Assembly (NCBI RefSeq): GCF_048820915.1
Contig: NZ_JBMERR010000044.1
Span: forward strand, 1-11,615
Direction: 5' to 3'
Length of the DNA stretch: 11,615 nucleotides
From: Cribrihabitans_A pelagius
Lineage (GTDB): Bacteria; Pseudomonadota; Alphaproteobacteria; Rhodobacterales; Rhodobacteraceae
The notes under the pieces are model-generated. The model was not told the DNA's origin and made no database searches. It worked only from the letters and a program-made list of their open reading frames with translations. The position numbers and the translations under genes were made by a program. Positions 1-7,106 of this stretch are shown here, one piece after another (position 1 is the first letter of the stretch; every line of letters begins with the position of its first letter).

Positions 1-58
1 GGAAGAAAGGCTCAAGGCGCGCCATCTGCGCGTCAGTTAGCCAGAAAAGATCAGACAT
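1..58 (-). CDS. IS5-family transposase, N-terminal fragment (continues beyond the window)
   Basis: Reading the minus strand from the ATG at 58-56 gives MSDLFWLTDAQMARLEPFF and then leaves the window. This is the characteristic opening of IS5-family DDE transposases found repeatedly in alphaproteobacteria (start of the N-terminal DUF4096-type region). Only 19 residues are visible, so the catalytic DDE domain and the intactness of the element cannot be judged. The gene reads away from the truncated rbsA. Its promoter should lie between 59 and about 122. Identification rests on recognising the short N-terminal motif. Confidence 0.75.
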   Translation of the reverse strand, partial: MSDLFWLTDAQMARLEPFF

Positions 59-122
59 GGTCACCGCTCGTTTTCGAGCCGTGAATCATGCCGATAGCCG
101 AAAATCAATGGGTCCTGACCCT
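1..122 (-). mobile_element. End of an IS5-family insertion sequence (partial, runs off the left edge)
   Basis: The first ~122 bases are the transposase-start end of an insertion sequence. The minus strand carries a transposase N-terminus starting at 58. The 60-odd bases between that start and recognisable RbsA coding sequence have no RbsA character. RbsA similarity resumes at about codon position 123, immediately after the sequence GGGTCCTGACCCTAG (110-124), so the element's outer end is placed near 120-124. The CTAG at 121-124 has the form of the target favoured by some IS5-group elements and could be the target duplication, but the other end is outside the window. A tight hairpin GCTCG-TTTT-CGAGC sits at 66-79, between the terminus and the transposase start. 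The exact boundary is inferred from loss of similarity, not from a matched inverted repeat. Confidence 0.75.
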
Positions 123-563
123 AGGGACGTCTCCGCCAAGGGATTGCTGAGCTTCGCCAAAGAGCGGTTGCTGGCGGTGCAGGGCGGCGCCCGGCTCAGG
201 CTGAAATACGGGAAGGTCTCGGATCCGGCCGCCAGCCTTTCCGGGGGCAACCAGCAAAAAGTGGTTCTGGCAAAATGGCTGGCGTCGCAGCCGGAGATTC
301 TGCTGCTGGACGAGCCGACGCGCGGTGTCGACGTCGGGGCGAAGGCCGAGATCTACGCCATTCTGAAAGATCTCGCCGCGCAAGGCATGTCGATGATCGT
401 CGTGTCCTCCGAACTGCCGGAACTGATCACCCTGTCGGACCGCATGCTGGTCATGTCCGACCATAAGATCCAAGGAAGCCTGATGCCCGAAGACTTCCAG
501 CAAGAGACCATCCTCAAGATGGCCTATGGCCAGCTAGAGACGCCAAAAGGACAAGACCATTGA
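123..563 (+). pseudogene. rbsA: rbsA, ribose ABC transporter ATPase, 5'-truncated by the insertion sequence
   Basis: This is the C-terminal ~147 residues of a double-ATPase sugar importer protein (RbsA/MglA type, normally about 500 residues). What remains is the end of the second nucleotide-binding domain: the signature LSGGNQQKVVLAKWL, the Walker B segment EILLLDEPTRGVDVGAK and the switch segment VVSSELPEL. Both Walker A motifs and the whole N-terminal ATPase half are missing. The reading frame stays open leftward into the insertion sequence to an ATG at 57, so a chimeric 168-residue product could exist, but without a P-loop it should not power transport. The 3' end overlaps rbsC by four bases. 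The missing 5' part of rbsA may lie on the far side of the insertion. Unless another ATPase substitutes, ribose import by this transporter should be lost in this strain. Confidence 0.85.
545..551 (+). promoter_or_regulatory. Ribosome binding site supporting the TTG start of rbsC
   Basis: The purine run AAAAGGA ends 8 bases before the TTG at 560. This spacing favours TTG 560 over the in-frame ATG at 581, which has no comparable upstream sequence. Confidence 0.5.
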
Positions 564-1558
564 GTACCGCTGACAATCACATGGAAGCCTCGAAACCCAC
601 TGTTTTCACGTTCAGATCGGTTGTGAACAACGCAGGCATAGGTCTGGCGCTGCTGCTGCTGATCCTGTTCTTCTCGGTAGCGTCCGAGCATTTCCTGTCG
701 CCGAACAACATCACCAATATTCTGACCCAGATCACGATCAACCTGATCCTGGCGGTCGGAATGACCTTTGTCATCCTGATCGGTGGAATCGATCTTTCCG
801 TCGGATCGGTCATGGCCTTTGCCGCCGTCATCGCCGGAAAGGTCATCACCCTGCCCGGGTTGGGCGCAACCGAGCTTATCCTGCTGGCAATCCTGGCGGG
901 CGTTCTGGCCGGGCTGGTCTGCGGGATCCTGAACGGGGTGCTCAGCGCCTATTGGGGGCTGCCATCCTTCATCATTACGCTCGGAATGCTGAACATCGCC
1001 CGCGGGGCGGCACTGCAAGTCTCCGGCGCGCAGACGATCTATTCCTTTCCCTATGTCTTCGAGGAATTTGGCTCCAAGCTGATCTTCGGCGTGCCGGTGG
1101 TGCTCCTTCTGGCACTTTCGCTTGTGGGGATCGCGTGGTTTGTCCTGAAACGCACGGTTTTCGGTCGGCTGATTTACGGCATTGGCAACAACGAGGAGGC
1201 CGTCCGCCTCGCCGGGCATCCGGTTTTCTGGTACAAGGTCGCGGCCTTCACCATTTGCGGCGCAACGGCCGGGATTGCCGCGATCGTCTATATGGCGCGG
1301 CTAAGCATTTCCAGCCCGATTGCCGGGATCGGTTTCGAGCTGAACGCAATTGCCGCGGTGATCATCGGCGGCACCAGCCTGGCGGGCGGCCGCGGATCGG
1401 TGATCGGGACGCTGCTGGGCGCCTTCATCATCGGCATCCTGGCAAACGGCCTCATCCTGATCGGCCTCAGCGACTTCATGCGCCAGATGATAACCGGCGT
1501 GGTGATCATCATTGCGGTCATTCTGGACCACTACCGCGCGAAACTCTCCGCTTCATGA
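560..1558 (+). CDS. rbsC: Ribose ABC transporter permease RbsC
   Basis: Inner-membrane permease of the ribose importer, BPD_transp_2 family (RbsC/XylH/AraH), 332 residues, close to the usual ~320. It is built almost wholly of hydrophobic membrane segments. Family landmarks are GGIDLSVGS at residues 75-83, the NGVLSAYWGLPSFIITLG segment near 125-142, GNNEEAVRLAG near 209-219 and the GGTSLAGGRGS stretch near the C-terminus. The TTG at 560 overlaps the rbsA stop (TTGA), implying translational coupling, and has a ribosome binding site at 545-551. An alternative ATG at 581 would remove seven residues. It partners with RbsA and a periplasmic RbsB, which is not in the window. The gene itself looks intact, but the insertion in rbsA just upstream should cut it off from the original operon promoter. 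Confidence 0.93.
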   Translation: MSTADNHMEASKPTVFTFRSVVNNAGIGLALLLLILFFSVASEHFLSPNNITNILTQITINLILAVGMTFVILIGGIDLSVGSVMAFAAVIAGKVITLPGLGATELILLAILAGVLAGLVCGILNGVLSAYWGLPSFIITLGMLNIARGAALQVSGAQTIYSFPYVFEEFGSKLIFGVPVVLLLALSLVGIAWFVLKRTVFGRLIYGIGNNEEAVRLAGHPVFWYKVAAFTICGATAGIAAIVYMARLSISSPIAGIGFELNAIAAVIIGGTSLAGGRGSVIGTLLGAFIIGILANGLILIGLSDFMRQMITGVVIIIAVILDHYRAKLSAS

Positions 1559-1965
1559 AACGGGACGGATTGCTGAACCGGCACCTGAGCGGATTGATCG
1601 CGTCGCTCGGGCATATGGACGAAATCATCGTTGCCGATGCGGGGCTGCCGGTGCCCCGCGGGGTCGAGGTCATCGATCTGGCCGTCAGCCGCGGTATTCC
1701 GGGGTTCTGGCAGGTGCTGGACGCGCTGCGCACGGAGCTGGTGATCGAAGCGGCTTTCTGTGCCGGTGAGACACCTGTGAAGCTGCGCGAAAGGATGACG
1801 CAGTACGTGGCGGAGTGGGGCAGGGATCACCGGAAGACTGCGGTGCTGAAACCGGTCGCCCACGCGGAATTCAAGACGCGCGCGGCCGGGGCCCGGGCGG
1901 TTGTCCGCACCGACGAAAGCACCCCTTATTGCAATCTCAGCCTGGTGAGCGAGGTCTGGTTTTGA
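1555..1965 (+). CDS. rbsD: D-ribose pyranase RbsD
   Basis: RbsD interconverts beta-pyranose and beta-furanose forms of D-ribose in the cytoplasm so that ribokinase receives the furanose. The 136-residue product matches the family length (E. coli 139). It has the catalytic His20 in SLGHMDEIIVADAG, Asp28 in the same block, a His103 in AHAEFK equivalent to the later conserved histidine, and the family C-terminus RTDESTPYCNLSLVSEVWF. The ATG at 1555 overlaps the rbsC stop codon (ATGA). A much longer frame is open upstream inside rbsC, but RbsD homology begins exactly at this ATG. It is followed by rbsK with another 4-base overlap, so rbsC-rbsD-rbsK are tightly coupled. Confidence 0.93.
   Translation: MKRDGLLNRHLSGLIASLGHMDEIIVADAGLPVPRGVEVIDLAVSRGIPGFWQVLDALRTELVIEAAFCAGETPVKLRERMTQYVAEWGRDHRKTAVLKPVAHAEFKTRAAGARAVVRTDESTPYCNLSLVSEVWF
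1951..1954 (+). promoter_or_regulatory. Ribosome binding site (GAGG) for the TTG start of rbsK
   Basis: GAGG lies 7 bases before the TTG at 1962. There is no ATG near the point where ribokinase homology begins, so this site supports the TTG start inside the end of rbsD. Confidence 0.45.
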
Positions 1966-2876
1966 GCGAAGTCACCGTCGTTGGCAGCGTCAACATGGAC
2001 CTCACGTCTTACCTCGACCGCTGGCCGCAGGCGGGCGAGACCATTGCCACCCGGGAGACCGTGATCTCGCTGGGCGGCAAGGGGGCAAATCAGGCTGTGG
2101 CGGCGTCCAGACTGGGGGCCGGAACCTCGATCATCGGCGCCGTTGGGCAGGACGGCTTTGGCGCGGATGCGATGCGGGAATTGCGCGGTCATGGAGTGAA
2201 CCTGCACCTCGCCGCGGGCGATGATGGCCCGACCGGCATGGCGTTCATCGACGTCGGGCCGGACGGGCAGAACCTGATCCGGATCAGCGCGGGTGCGAAC
2301 GCGCAGCTCACGCCTCAAATGGTCGGCAGGCATTCCCGCGTCCTTTCCGGCAGCCGGGTCGTGCTGCTGCAGAACGAAATCCCGCTGGAGGCCTCTCTGA
2401 AGGCGGCGCAGCTGGCCCGGGCGGCGGGAGCCGTGGTTATCATGGATCCCGCCCCGGCGCCCGCCCCATTCTGGCCGGCAGAGGTTCTGCCGGCCTTCGA
2501 TATCCTGACTCCGAACGCCCATGAGGCGGAAATGATAACCGGCCATTTGCCGCGCAGTTTGAGTGAAGCGCAGGAGGCGGCGCGCAAATTGCACACCCAT
2601 GGTGCCACGGGCTGTATCGTGACCATGGGGCATCTGGGGGTGGCCTGGGTCGTTGATGGCCAGGCGGGGCAAAGGGAGGCCCCGAAGGTCGCGTCCATCG
2701 ACACCGTCGCCGCCGGAGACTGTTTCAACGGGGCATTTGCCGCGGCATATGCTGCGGGAAAACCCATCGCCGCCGCCGTCGAAACCGCAGTGGCGGCGGC
2801 GGCCCTGGCCACGACGCGCAAGGGGGCAGCCGCGTCGCTTCCGGACCTCGACGAGTTGCAATCTGCCATGGCGTGA
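1962..2876 (+). CDS. rbsK: Ribokinase RbsK
   Basis: PfkB-family sugar kinase converting D-ribose plus ATP to ribose 5-phosphate. The product is 304 residues (E. coli RbsK 309). It shows the N-terminal GSVNMD (8-13), the substrate lid/binding motif GGKGANQAVAASRLG (38-52), and the anion-hole/catalytic motif DTVAAGDCFNGAFAAA with Asp253 as catalytic base. The AAGD form, rather than GAGD, also occurs in E. coli RbsK. The TRKGAAASLP segment near the C-terminus is also typical. The start is TTG 1962, overlapping the rbsD stop as TTGA. The frame is open further upstream inside rbsD but homology starts here. Together with RbsD this makes ribose the likely substrate of the operon. Some PfkB enzymes act on related pentoses or nucleosides, so exact specificity is inferred. 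Confidence 0.92.
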   Translation: MSEVTVVGSVNMDLTSYLDRWPQAGETIATRETVISLGGKGANQAVAASRLGAGTSIIGAVGQDGFGADAMRELRGHGVNLHLAAGDDGPTGMAFIDVGPDGQNLIRISAGANAQLTPQMVGRHSRVLSGSRVVLLQNEIPLEASLKAAQLARAAGAVVIMDPAPAPAPFWPAEVLPAFDILTPNAHEAEMITGHLPRSLSEAQEAARKLHTHGATGCIVTMGHLGVAWVVDGQAGQREAPKVASIDTVAAGDCFNGAFAAAYAAGKPIAAAVETAVAAAALATTRKGAAASLPDLDELQSAMA

Positions 2877-2884
2877 AATAAAAT
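2856..2884 (+). promoter_or_regulatory. Putative sigma70-type promoter of the LacI-family gene
   Basis: TTGCAA (2856-2861) and TAAAAT (2879-2884) are separated by exactly 17 bases. The -10 matches the consensus at 5 of 6 positions and the -35 at 4 of 6. It overlaps the end of rbsK and would start transcription near 2891, upstream of the palindrome at 2905-2920. It is the most consensus-like promoter I found in the window. Confidence 0.5.
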
Positions 2885-2904
2885 TGCGCCGGAAACCAGA
2901 AGCA

Positions 2905-2920
2905 CCAAGCGCGTGATTGG
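2905..2920 (+). promoter_or_regulatory. Putative LacI-family operator between rbsK and the regulator gene
   Basis: CCAAGCGCGTGATTGG is an imperfect 16-base inverted repeat of the form CCAANCNCGNGNTTGG centred on a CpG, the layout typical of LacI/GalR operators. It lies about 20 bases downstream of the predicted transcription start and 33 bases before the regulator's ATG, a good position for autorepression. The sequence differs from the CGAAACGTTTCG sites of the neighbouring locus, consistent with a different regulator. Confidence 0.4.
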
Positions 2921-2953
2921 GTTACTCGTTCGGAAGACAAGACAGGTACCCAT

Positions 2954-3955
2954 ATGGCTACAGTCAAAGATGTCGCGATCAGGGCGGGTGTGTCTGTCGG
3001 CACCGTTTCCAAAGTGCTTTCCAAGAACCCGACGGTCAAACCTGCGCTGCGCGAACGCGTGATGGCAGCGGTTGCAGAGCTTGGGTGCAAACCCAATCTC
3101 GCCGCCCGGGCGCTCAGGACCAGAAGCCTGAATATCCTCGGGCTGGTGGTGCCCGATATCTCCAACCCGTTCTTTGCCCAGCTGGCCAAGGATATCGAAG
3201 CCGAAGCCGCCAAACAGTCCCACGCGGTCATGCTGGCCAATTCGGATGACGACCCGGAAGTTGAAGCACGGCAGATCGGAACGCTGCTGGATCAATCCCT
3301 GAAAGGCTTGATCGTGATCGGGTCCTCGGACCAGTCTGTCGCCGCGATCCAGTTGAAAATACCGATTGTGTCGGTTGACCGGCGGTATGGCGATTGCAAG
3401 CTCATTTCCGCCGATCACGAGGCGGGATCAGCCCTGGTTGCCGAATACCTGTGCCAGCTGGGGCATCGGCGGATCGCCTATATTTCAGGACCGCAGGCGA
3501 CCGAAGTTGGGCGGCTGAGAAAAAAAGGGTTCTGCAAAAAGCTTGAAGAGCTGGCGGCGGCCAGCGGCGATCTCCAGCTTCAGACCCGCGAGGGGCAGTT
3601 CGATTATGCCTCGGGCGAGGAAATCGCGCGCGGACTGCTGGACGGGGAAACCAGCAGCCGGCCAACCGCCATCGCCTCGGCAAGCGATCAGCAGGCTATC
3701 GGAGCCTTGCGCGCGGCGCGGGATCTCGGGATCGGCGTGCCGGACGACCTGTCCATCGCCGGGTATGATGACATTACGCTGGCCAAGCTGGTTGTCCCGC
3801 GGCTGACCAGCGTGTCCCAGCGCACCGATGAGATGGCGCGCCGGGCCGTGCGCTGCCTGCTGTCCGGAGCGCCCCTGCCGCGGCAGGACGAATATGTCGA
3901 AACCGTCCTGCAACCCCGCGGCTCCACCGGGCCTGCCGTCGGCAGAGGAAGGTGA
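2954..3955 (+). CDS. LacI-family transcriptional regulator (RbsR-like)
   Basis: A 333-residue LacI/GalR-type repressor. Residues 3-22 form the helix-turn-helix (TVKDVAIRAGVSVGTVSKVL). The hinge helix is KPNLAARALRTR at about 47-58, and a periplasmic-binding-protein-like sensor domain follows from about 60 (ILGLVVPDISNPFFAQL, and later SIAGYDDITLAKLVVPRLTSV). The ATG at 2954 opens directly into the helix-turn-helix, which fixes the start; the ribosome binding site (CAGG) is weak. It follows rbsK by 77 bases on the same strand and appears to have its own promoter and operator, so it probably controls the ribose genes and itself. The ligand is inferred from position only. An A7 tract (3520-3526) lies inside the sensor domain but the frame is intact. 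Confidence 0.88.
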   Translation: MATVKDVAIRAGVSVGTVSKVLSKNPTVKPALRERVMAAVAELGCKPNLAARALRTRSLNILGLVVPDISNPFFAQLAKDIEAEAAKQSHAVMLANSDDDPEVEARQIGTLLDQSLKGLIVIGSSDQSVAAIQLKIPIVSVDRRYGDCKLISADHEAGSALVAEYLCQLGHRRIAYISGPQATEVGRLRKKGFCKKLEELAAASGDLQLQTREGQFDYASGEEIARGLLDGETSSRPTAIASASDQQAIGALRAARDLGIGVPDDLSIAGYDDITLAKLVVPRLTSVSQRTDEMARRAVRCLLSGAPLPRQDEYVETVLQPRGSTGPAVGRGR

Positions 3956-4193
3956 CGGGCGAAAGGGCAGGCGATATCTTCGCGGGCGTGCTGAATTGCC
4001 ATCGTTTGGAAACGGCAGGTCTATGCCAGGGGGGCCCGGGGCGGCATTGCGGAGCGTGCCCCTTCGCCGCTGTGAAGTCCGCCAAACAGGATCCTCGCCG
4101 CAAACGCAATTTCCCATGGAGGAGCCGGCTTAACCGCAGTGGCCGCGTCAATTCCGGCGTGCGGCCGGAAGAGGCCGCGCGCCAGGATTGTCA
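3956..4193. other. Convergent intergenic region, no gene supported
   Basis: This stretch lies between the 3' ends of the LacI gene and aglA. It contains GC-rich inverted repeats, for example GGGGC (4038-4042) with GCCCC (4058-4062), and the better hairpin at 4152-4170. Frames are open through it, but none has recognisable homology or a well-placed ribosome binding site. The one beginning at GTG 3952 would overlap the end of aglA by about 260 bases. Confidence 0.6.
4152..4170. terminator. Hairpin, possible bidirectional terminator between the convergent genes
   Basis: TTCCGGC and GCCGGAA form a perfect 7-bp stem with a 5-base loop (GTGCG). It lies 23 bases past the aglA stop and about 200 bases past the LacI stop. 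There is no real T-run on either side (only AATT on the minus-strand exit), so intrinsic termination is uncertain. Position and symmetry suggest a transcript 3' end. Confidence 0.35.
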
Positions 4194-5777
<1,584 letters not shown>

Positions 5778-5782
5778 GATGA

Positions 5783-5790
5783 TCTCCTTT
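5783..5790 (-). promoter_or_regulatory. Strong ribosome binding site fixing the aglA start
   Basis: On the minus strand AAAGGAGA stands just before the ATG at 5777, with 6 bases between the AGGAG core and the start. It decides for this ATG over any upstream in-frame start. Confidence 0.75.
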
Positions 5791-5820
5791 GGGGAAGTCT
5801 CGGCGGGGTGATTCCCGCCC

Positions 5821-5832
5821 CGAAACGTTTCG
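5821..5832. promoter_or_regulatory. LacI-family operator copy 1 (CGAAACGTTTCG)
   Basis: Perfect 12-base palindrome with a central CpG, 14 bases if the flanking C/G pair is counted (CCGAAACGTTTCGG, 5820-5833). It is 43 bases upstream of the aglA ATG. An identical core recurs at 5851-5862 and 7014-7025. It is presumably bound by the LacI-family protein encoded at 5908. Confidence 0.85.
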
Positions 5833-5845
5833 GTTCCCTTTACGC

Positions 5846-5874
5846 TTGCCCGAAACGTTTCGGGTTGGCAATAT
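5846..5874 (+). promoter_or_regulatory. Tentative promoter of aglR overlapping operator 2
   Basis: TTGCCC (5846-5851) and CAATAT (5869-5874) are 17 bases apart. Both hexamers are weak matches. The operator at 5849-5864 fills the spacer, which would fit autorepression. No clear aglA promoter could be assigned on the other strand. Confidence 0.25.
5849..5864. promoter_or_regulatory. LacI-family operator copy 2, extended perfect palindrome
   Basis: CCCGAAACGTTTCGGG is a perfect 16-base palindrome, the most extended of the three copies. Its centre is 30 bases from that of copy 1, about three helical turns, so two dimers could bind the same face. It lies 43 bases before the aglR ATG and would overlap the spacer of a possible aglR promoter. 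Confidence 0.87.
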
Positions 5875-5907
5875 GGTTTCTCAAAACCGCAGGACTCCGC
5901 GCACCCC

Positions 5908-6930
5908 ATGGCAACATTGAAAGACCTGAGCCGGCATCTTGGCTTGTCCGTGACCCAGGTCAGCCGGGCCCTGAACGACCATGACGATGTCAGCGCCGAT
6001 ACCAAGGAACGCGTGCGCGAGGCAGCCAAGACGCTGAATTATCAGCCGAATGTTATGGCGCGCAGGCTGAAGACCGGGCGCTCGGGGAGTGTCGGGCTGA
6101 TCTGGCAGGGCCTGCCGGAGCCGTCGGAAAGCTGGGTCTTCACCCAGTTCGTGAGCGGGCTTTCGGCGGAATTCAACCGGCTCGGCCTGCAGTTCATGCT
6201 CAGCATGGCGGACAACGAGGCCGCGGCACTGGAGGTTTACGATCGTTTGATCACAAGCCGGTCGATTGACGGGTTTGTGCTGATCTTGCCGCAAGCCACG
6301 GACCCGCGGGTCGATTACCTGCGCAAGCGAAAGGTGCCTTTCGTGCTGCATGGCCAGACCATGGAGGACCCCGATTATGCCTATTACGATATCGACAACC
6401 ATGCGGTGGGCTTTGATCTGACCGCCTGTCTCACCCGGCACGGCCATCGCGAAATCGCCTTTATCAACGGGCAGTTGGACGCCTCTTTTGTACAGCGCAG
6501 GTATGAAGGCCATGTGCAGGCGCTGCGCAAAGAAGGTATCGCGCCGAGGCCGGAATTTCATGTTGGCGGGCGCATGACTCAGGAACTGGGGATACTGGAA
6601 ACCATTCGCATGTTTCAGTCCGATGGCCCGAATCCAACCGCGATTATTGCCAGTAACATGTTGATCGCAAAGGGCGTCATGGAGGCCGCGCAGCTTCTGG
6701 GGCTTCGGGTGCCGCAGGATCTGTCGCTGGTTGTGCATGATGATTGCCTGCCGCTTGTGGGCGCCGAAGACTTTCCAATTGCACTCACCTCGACGGTGGC
6801 GCCGCTGCATGAAGCCTGGGGCGAGCTGGCGGCCAGCCTGGATACGGTGATCAAGGGTGAGTCGCCCCGGAAAGCGCAGAAAATTGGCCCTCACAGTCTA
6901 TTCGAGGGCCAATCGGTGGCGGACGTTTAA
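5908..6930 (+). CDS. aglR: LacI-family transcriptional regulator of the alpha-glucoside genes (AglR-like)
   Basis: A 340-residue LacI/GalR repressor. The N-terminal helix-turn-helix (residues 3-22, TLKDLSRHLGLSVTQVSRAL) is followed by the hinge QPNVMARRLKTG and a sugar-binding sensor domain (SVGLIWQGLPEPSESWVFTQF, later ALTSTVAPLHEAWGELAAS). The ATG at 5908 opens directly into the helix-turn-helix; the nearest purine stretch, AGGA at 5891-5894, is rather far away, so translation may be weak. It is divergent from aglA and upstream of the ABC importer genes. Three identical palindromic operators flank these units, so it is the obvious local repressor, released by an imported alpha-glucoside or a derivative. 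The name aglR is given by context and architecture; the effector is not readable. It ends in a region that also forms hairpins (6883-6913 and 6920-6939). Confidence 0.88.
   Translation: MATLKDLSRHLGLSVTQVSRALNDHDDVSADTKERVREAAKTLNYQPNVMARRLKTGRSGSVGLIWQGLPEPSESWVFTQFVSGLSAEFNRLGLQFMLSMADNEAAALEVYDRLITSRSIDGFVLILPQATDPRVDYLRKRKVPFVLHGQTMEDPDYAYYDIDNHAVGFDLTACLTRHGHREIAFINGQLDASFVQRRYEGHVQALRKEGIAPRPEFHVGGRMTQELGILETIRMFQSDGPNPTAIIASNMLIAKGVMEAAQLLGLRVPQDLSLVVHDDCLPLVGAEDFPIALTSTVAPLHEAWGELAASLDTVIKGESPRKAQKIGPHSLFEGQSVADV
6883..6913 (+). other. Perfect 10-bp hairpin inside the 3' end of aglR
   Basis: ATTGGCCCTC (6883-6892) and GAGGGCCAAT (6904-6913) pair perfectly around an 11-base loop, within the last 16 codons of aglR. 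No T-run follows. It directly precedes a smaller hairpin with a T-tract and may act with it in termination or mRNA protection. Confidence 0.55.
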
Positions 6931-6939
6931 GTCCGTTTT
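6920..6939 (+). terminator. Small intrinsic terminator of aglR, with the stop codon in its loop
   Basis: CGGAC (6920-6924) and GTCCG (6931-6935) form a 5-bp stem around the loop GTTTAA, which contains the TAA stop, and TTTT follows at 6936-6939. The stem is short, so efficiency is uncertain. Its location before the next operon's promoter supports a terminator role. Confidence 0.45.
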
Positions 6940-6980
6940 CAATGGCCTGGCTGCTCCGCCGGGCGCCGCTCAGAAAGTCG

Positions 6981-7010
6981 TTGACGCAAATCCGTCGTTA
7001 TCGCTAACCT
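6981..7010 (+). promoter_or_regulatory. Putative promoter of the alpha-glucoside importer operon
   Basis: TTGACG (6981-6986, 5 of 6 to the -35 consensus) and TAACCT (7005-7010, weak -10) are 18 bases apart. The third operator starts 4 bases after the -10, over the expected transcription start. Confidence 0.45.
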
Positions 7011-7013
7011 ATC

Positions 7014-7025
7014 CGAAACGTTTCG
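7014..7025. promoter_or_regulatory. LacI-family operator copy 3 (CGAAACGTTTCG)
   Basis: Identical 12-base core to the two sites upstream of aglA/aglR, here CCGAAACGTTTCGG with flanks (7013-7026). It covers the predicted transcription start of the importer operon, the classic position for steric repression. It lies 81 bases before the binding-protein ATG. Confidence 0.85.
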
Positions 7026-7060
7026 GTCTGCGCGGCGTGCGGCGGAAGCGTTGAAGTTCT

Positions 7061-7078
7061 GCGCCCGGTTGCGGGCGT
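7061..7078 (+). other. Hairpin in the 5' leader of the importer operon
   Basis: CGCCCG (7062-7067) and CGGGCG (7072-7077) pair around a GTTG loop, extended by a G-T pair. It lies 14 bases upstream of the GGGAGGA ribosome binding site (7091-7097). It may affect leader stability; no regulatory function is claimed. Confidence 0.35.
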
Positions 7079-7106
7079 GGCGCGACATTAGGGAGGATCG
7101 CAAGAC

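Noticed and set aside
952..1965. Extended 337-codon version of rbsD starting inside rbsC
   Set aside because: The first 201 codons are an out-of-frame translation of rbsC; RbsD homology begins at ATG 1555.
1926..3418. Minus-strand frames opposite rbsK and the LacI gene
   Set aside because: They overlap genes with clear ribokinase and LacI motifs, and their products lack recognisable features.
4003..4014. CGTTTGGAAACG as a fourth copy of the operator
   Set aside because: The half-sites are inverted relative to CGAAACGTTTCG and the sequence lies between convergent genes; it does not match the motif.
5778..6029. N-terminal extension of aglA to an upstream start inside aglR
   Set aside because: It would run through both operators and aglR coding sequence; a strong ribosome binding site and the GH13 N-terminus place the start at 5777.
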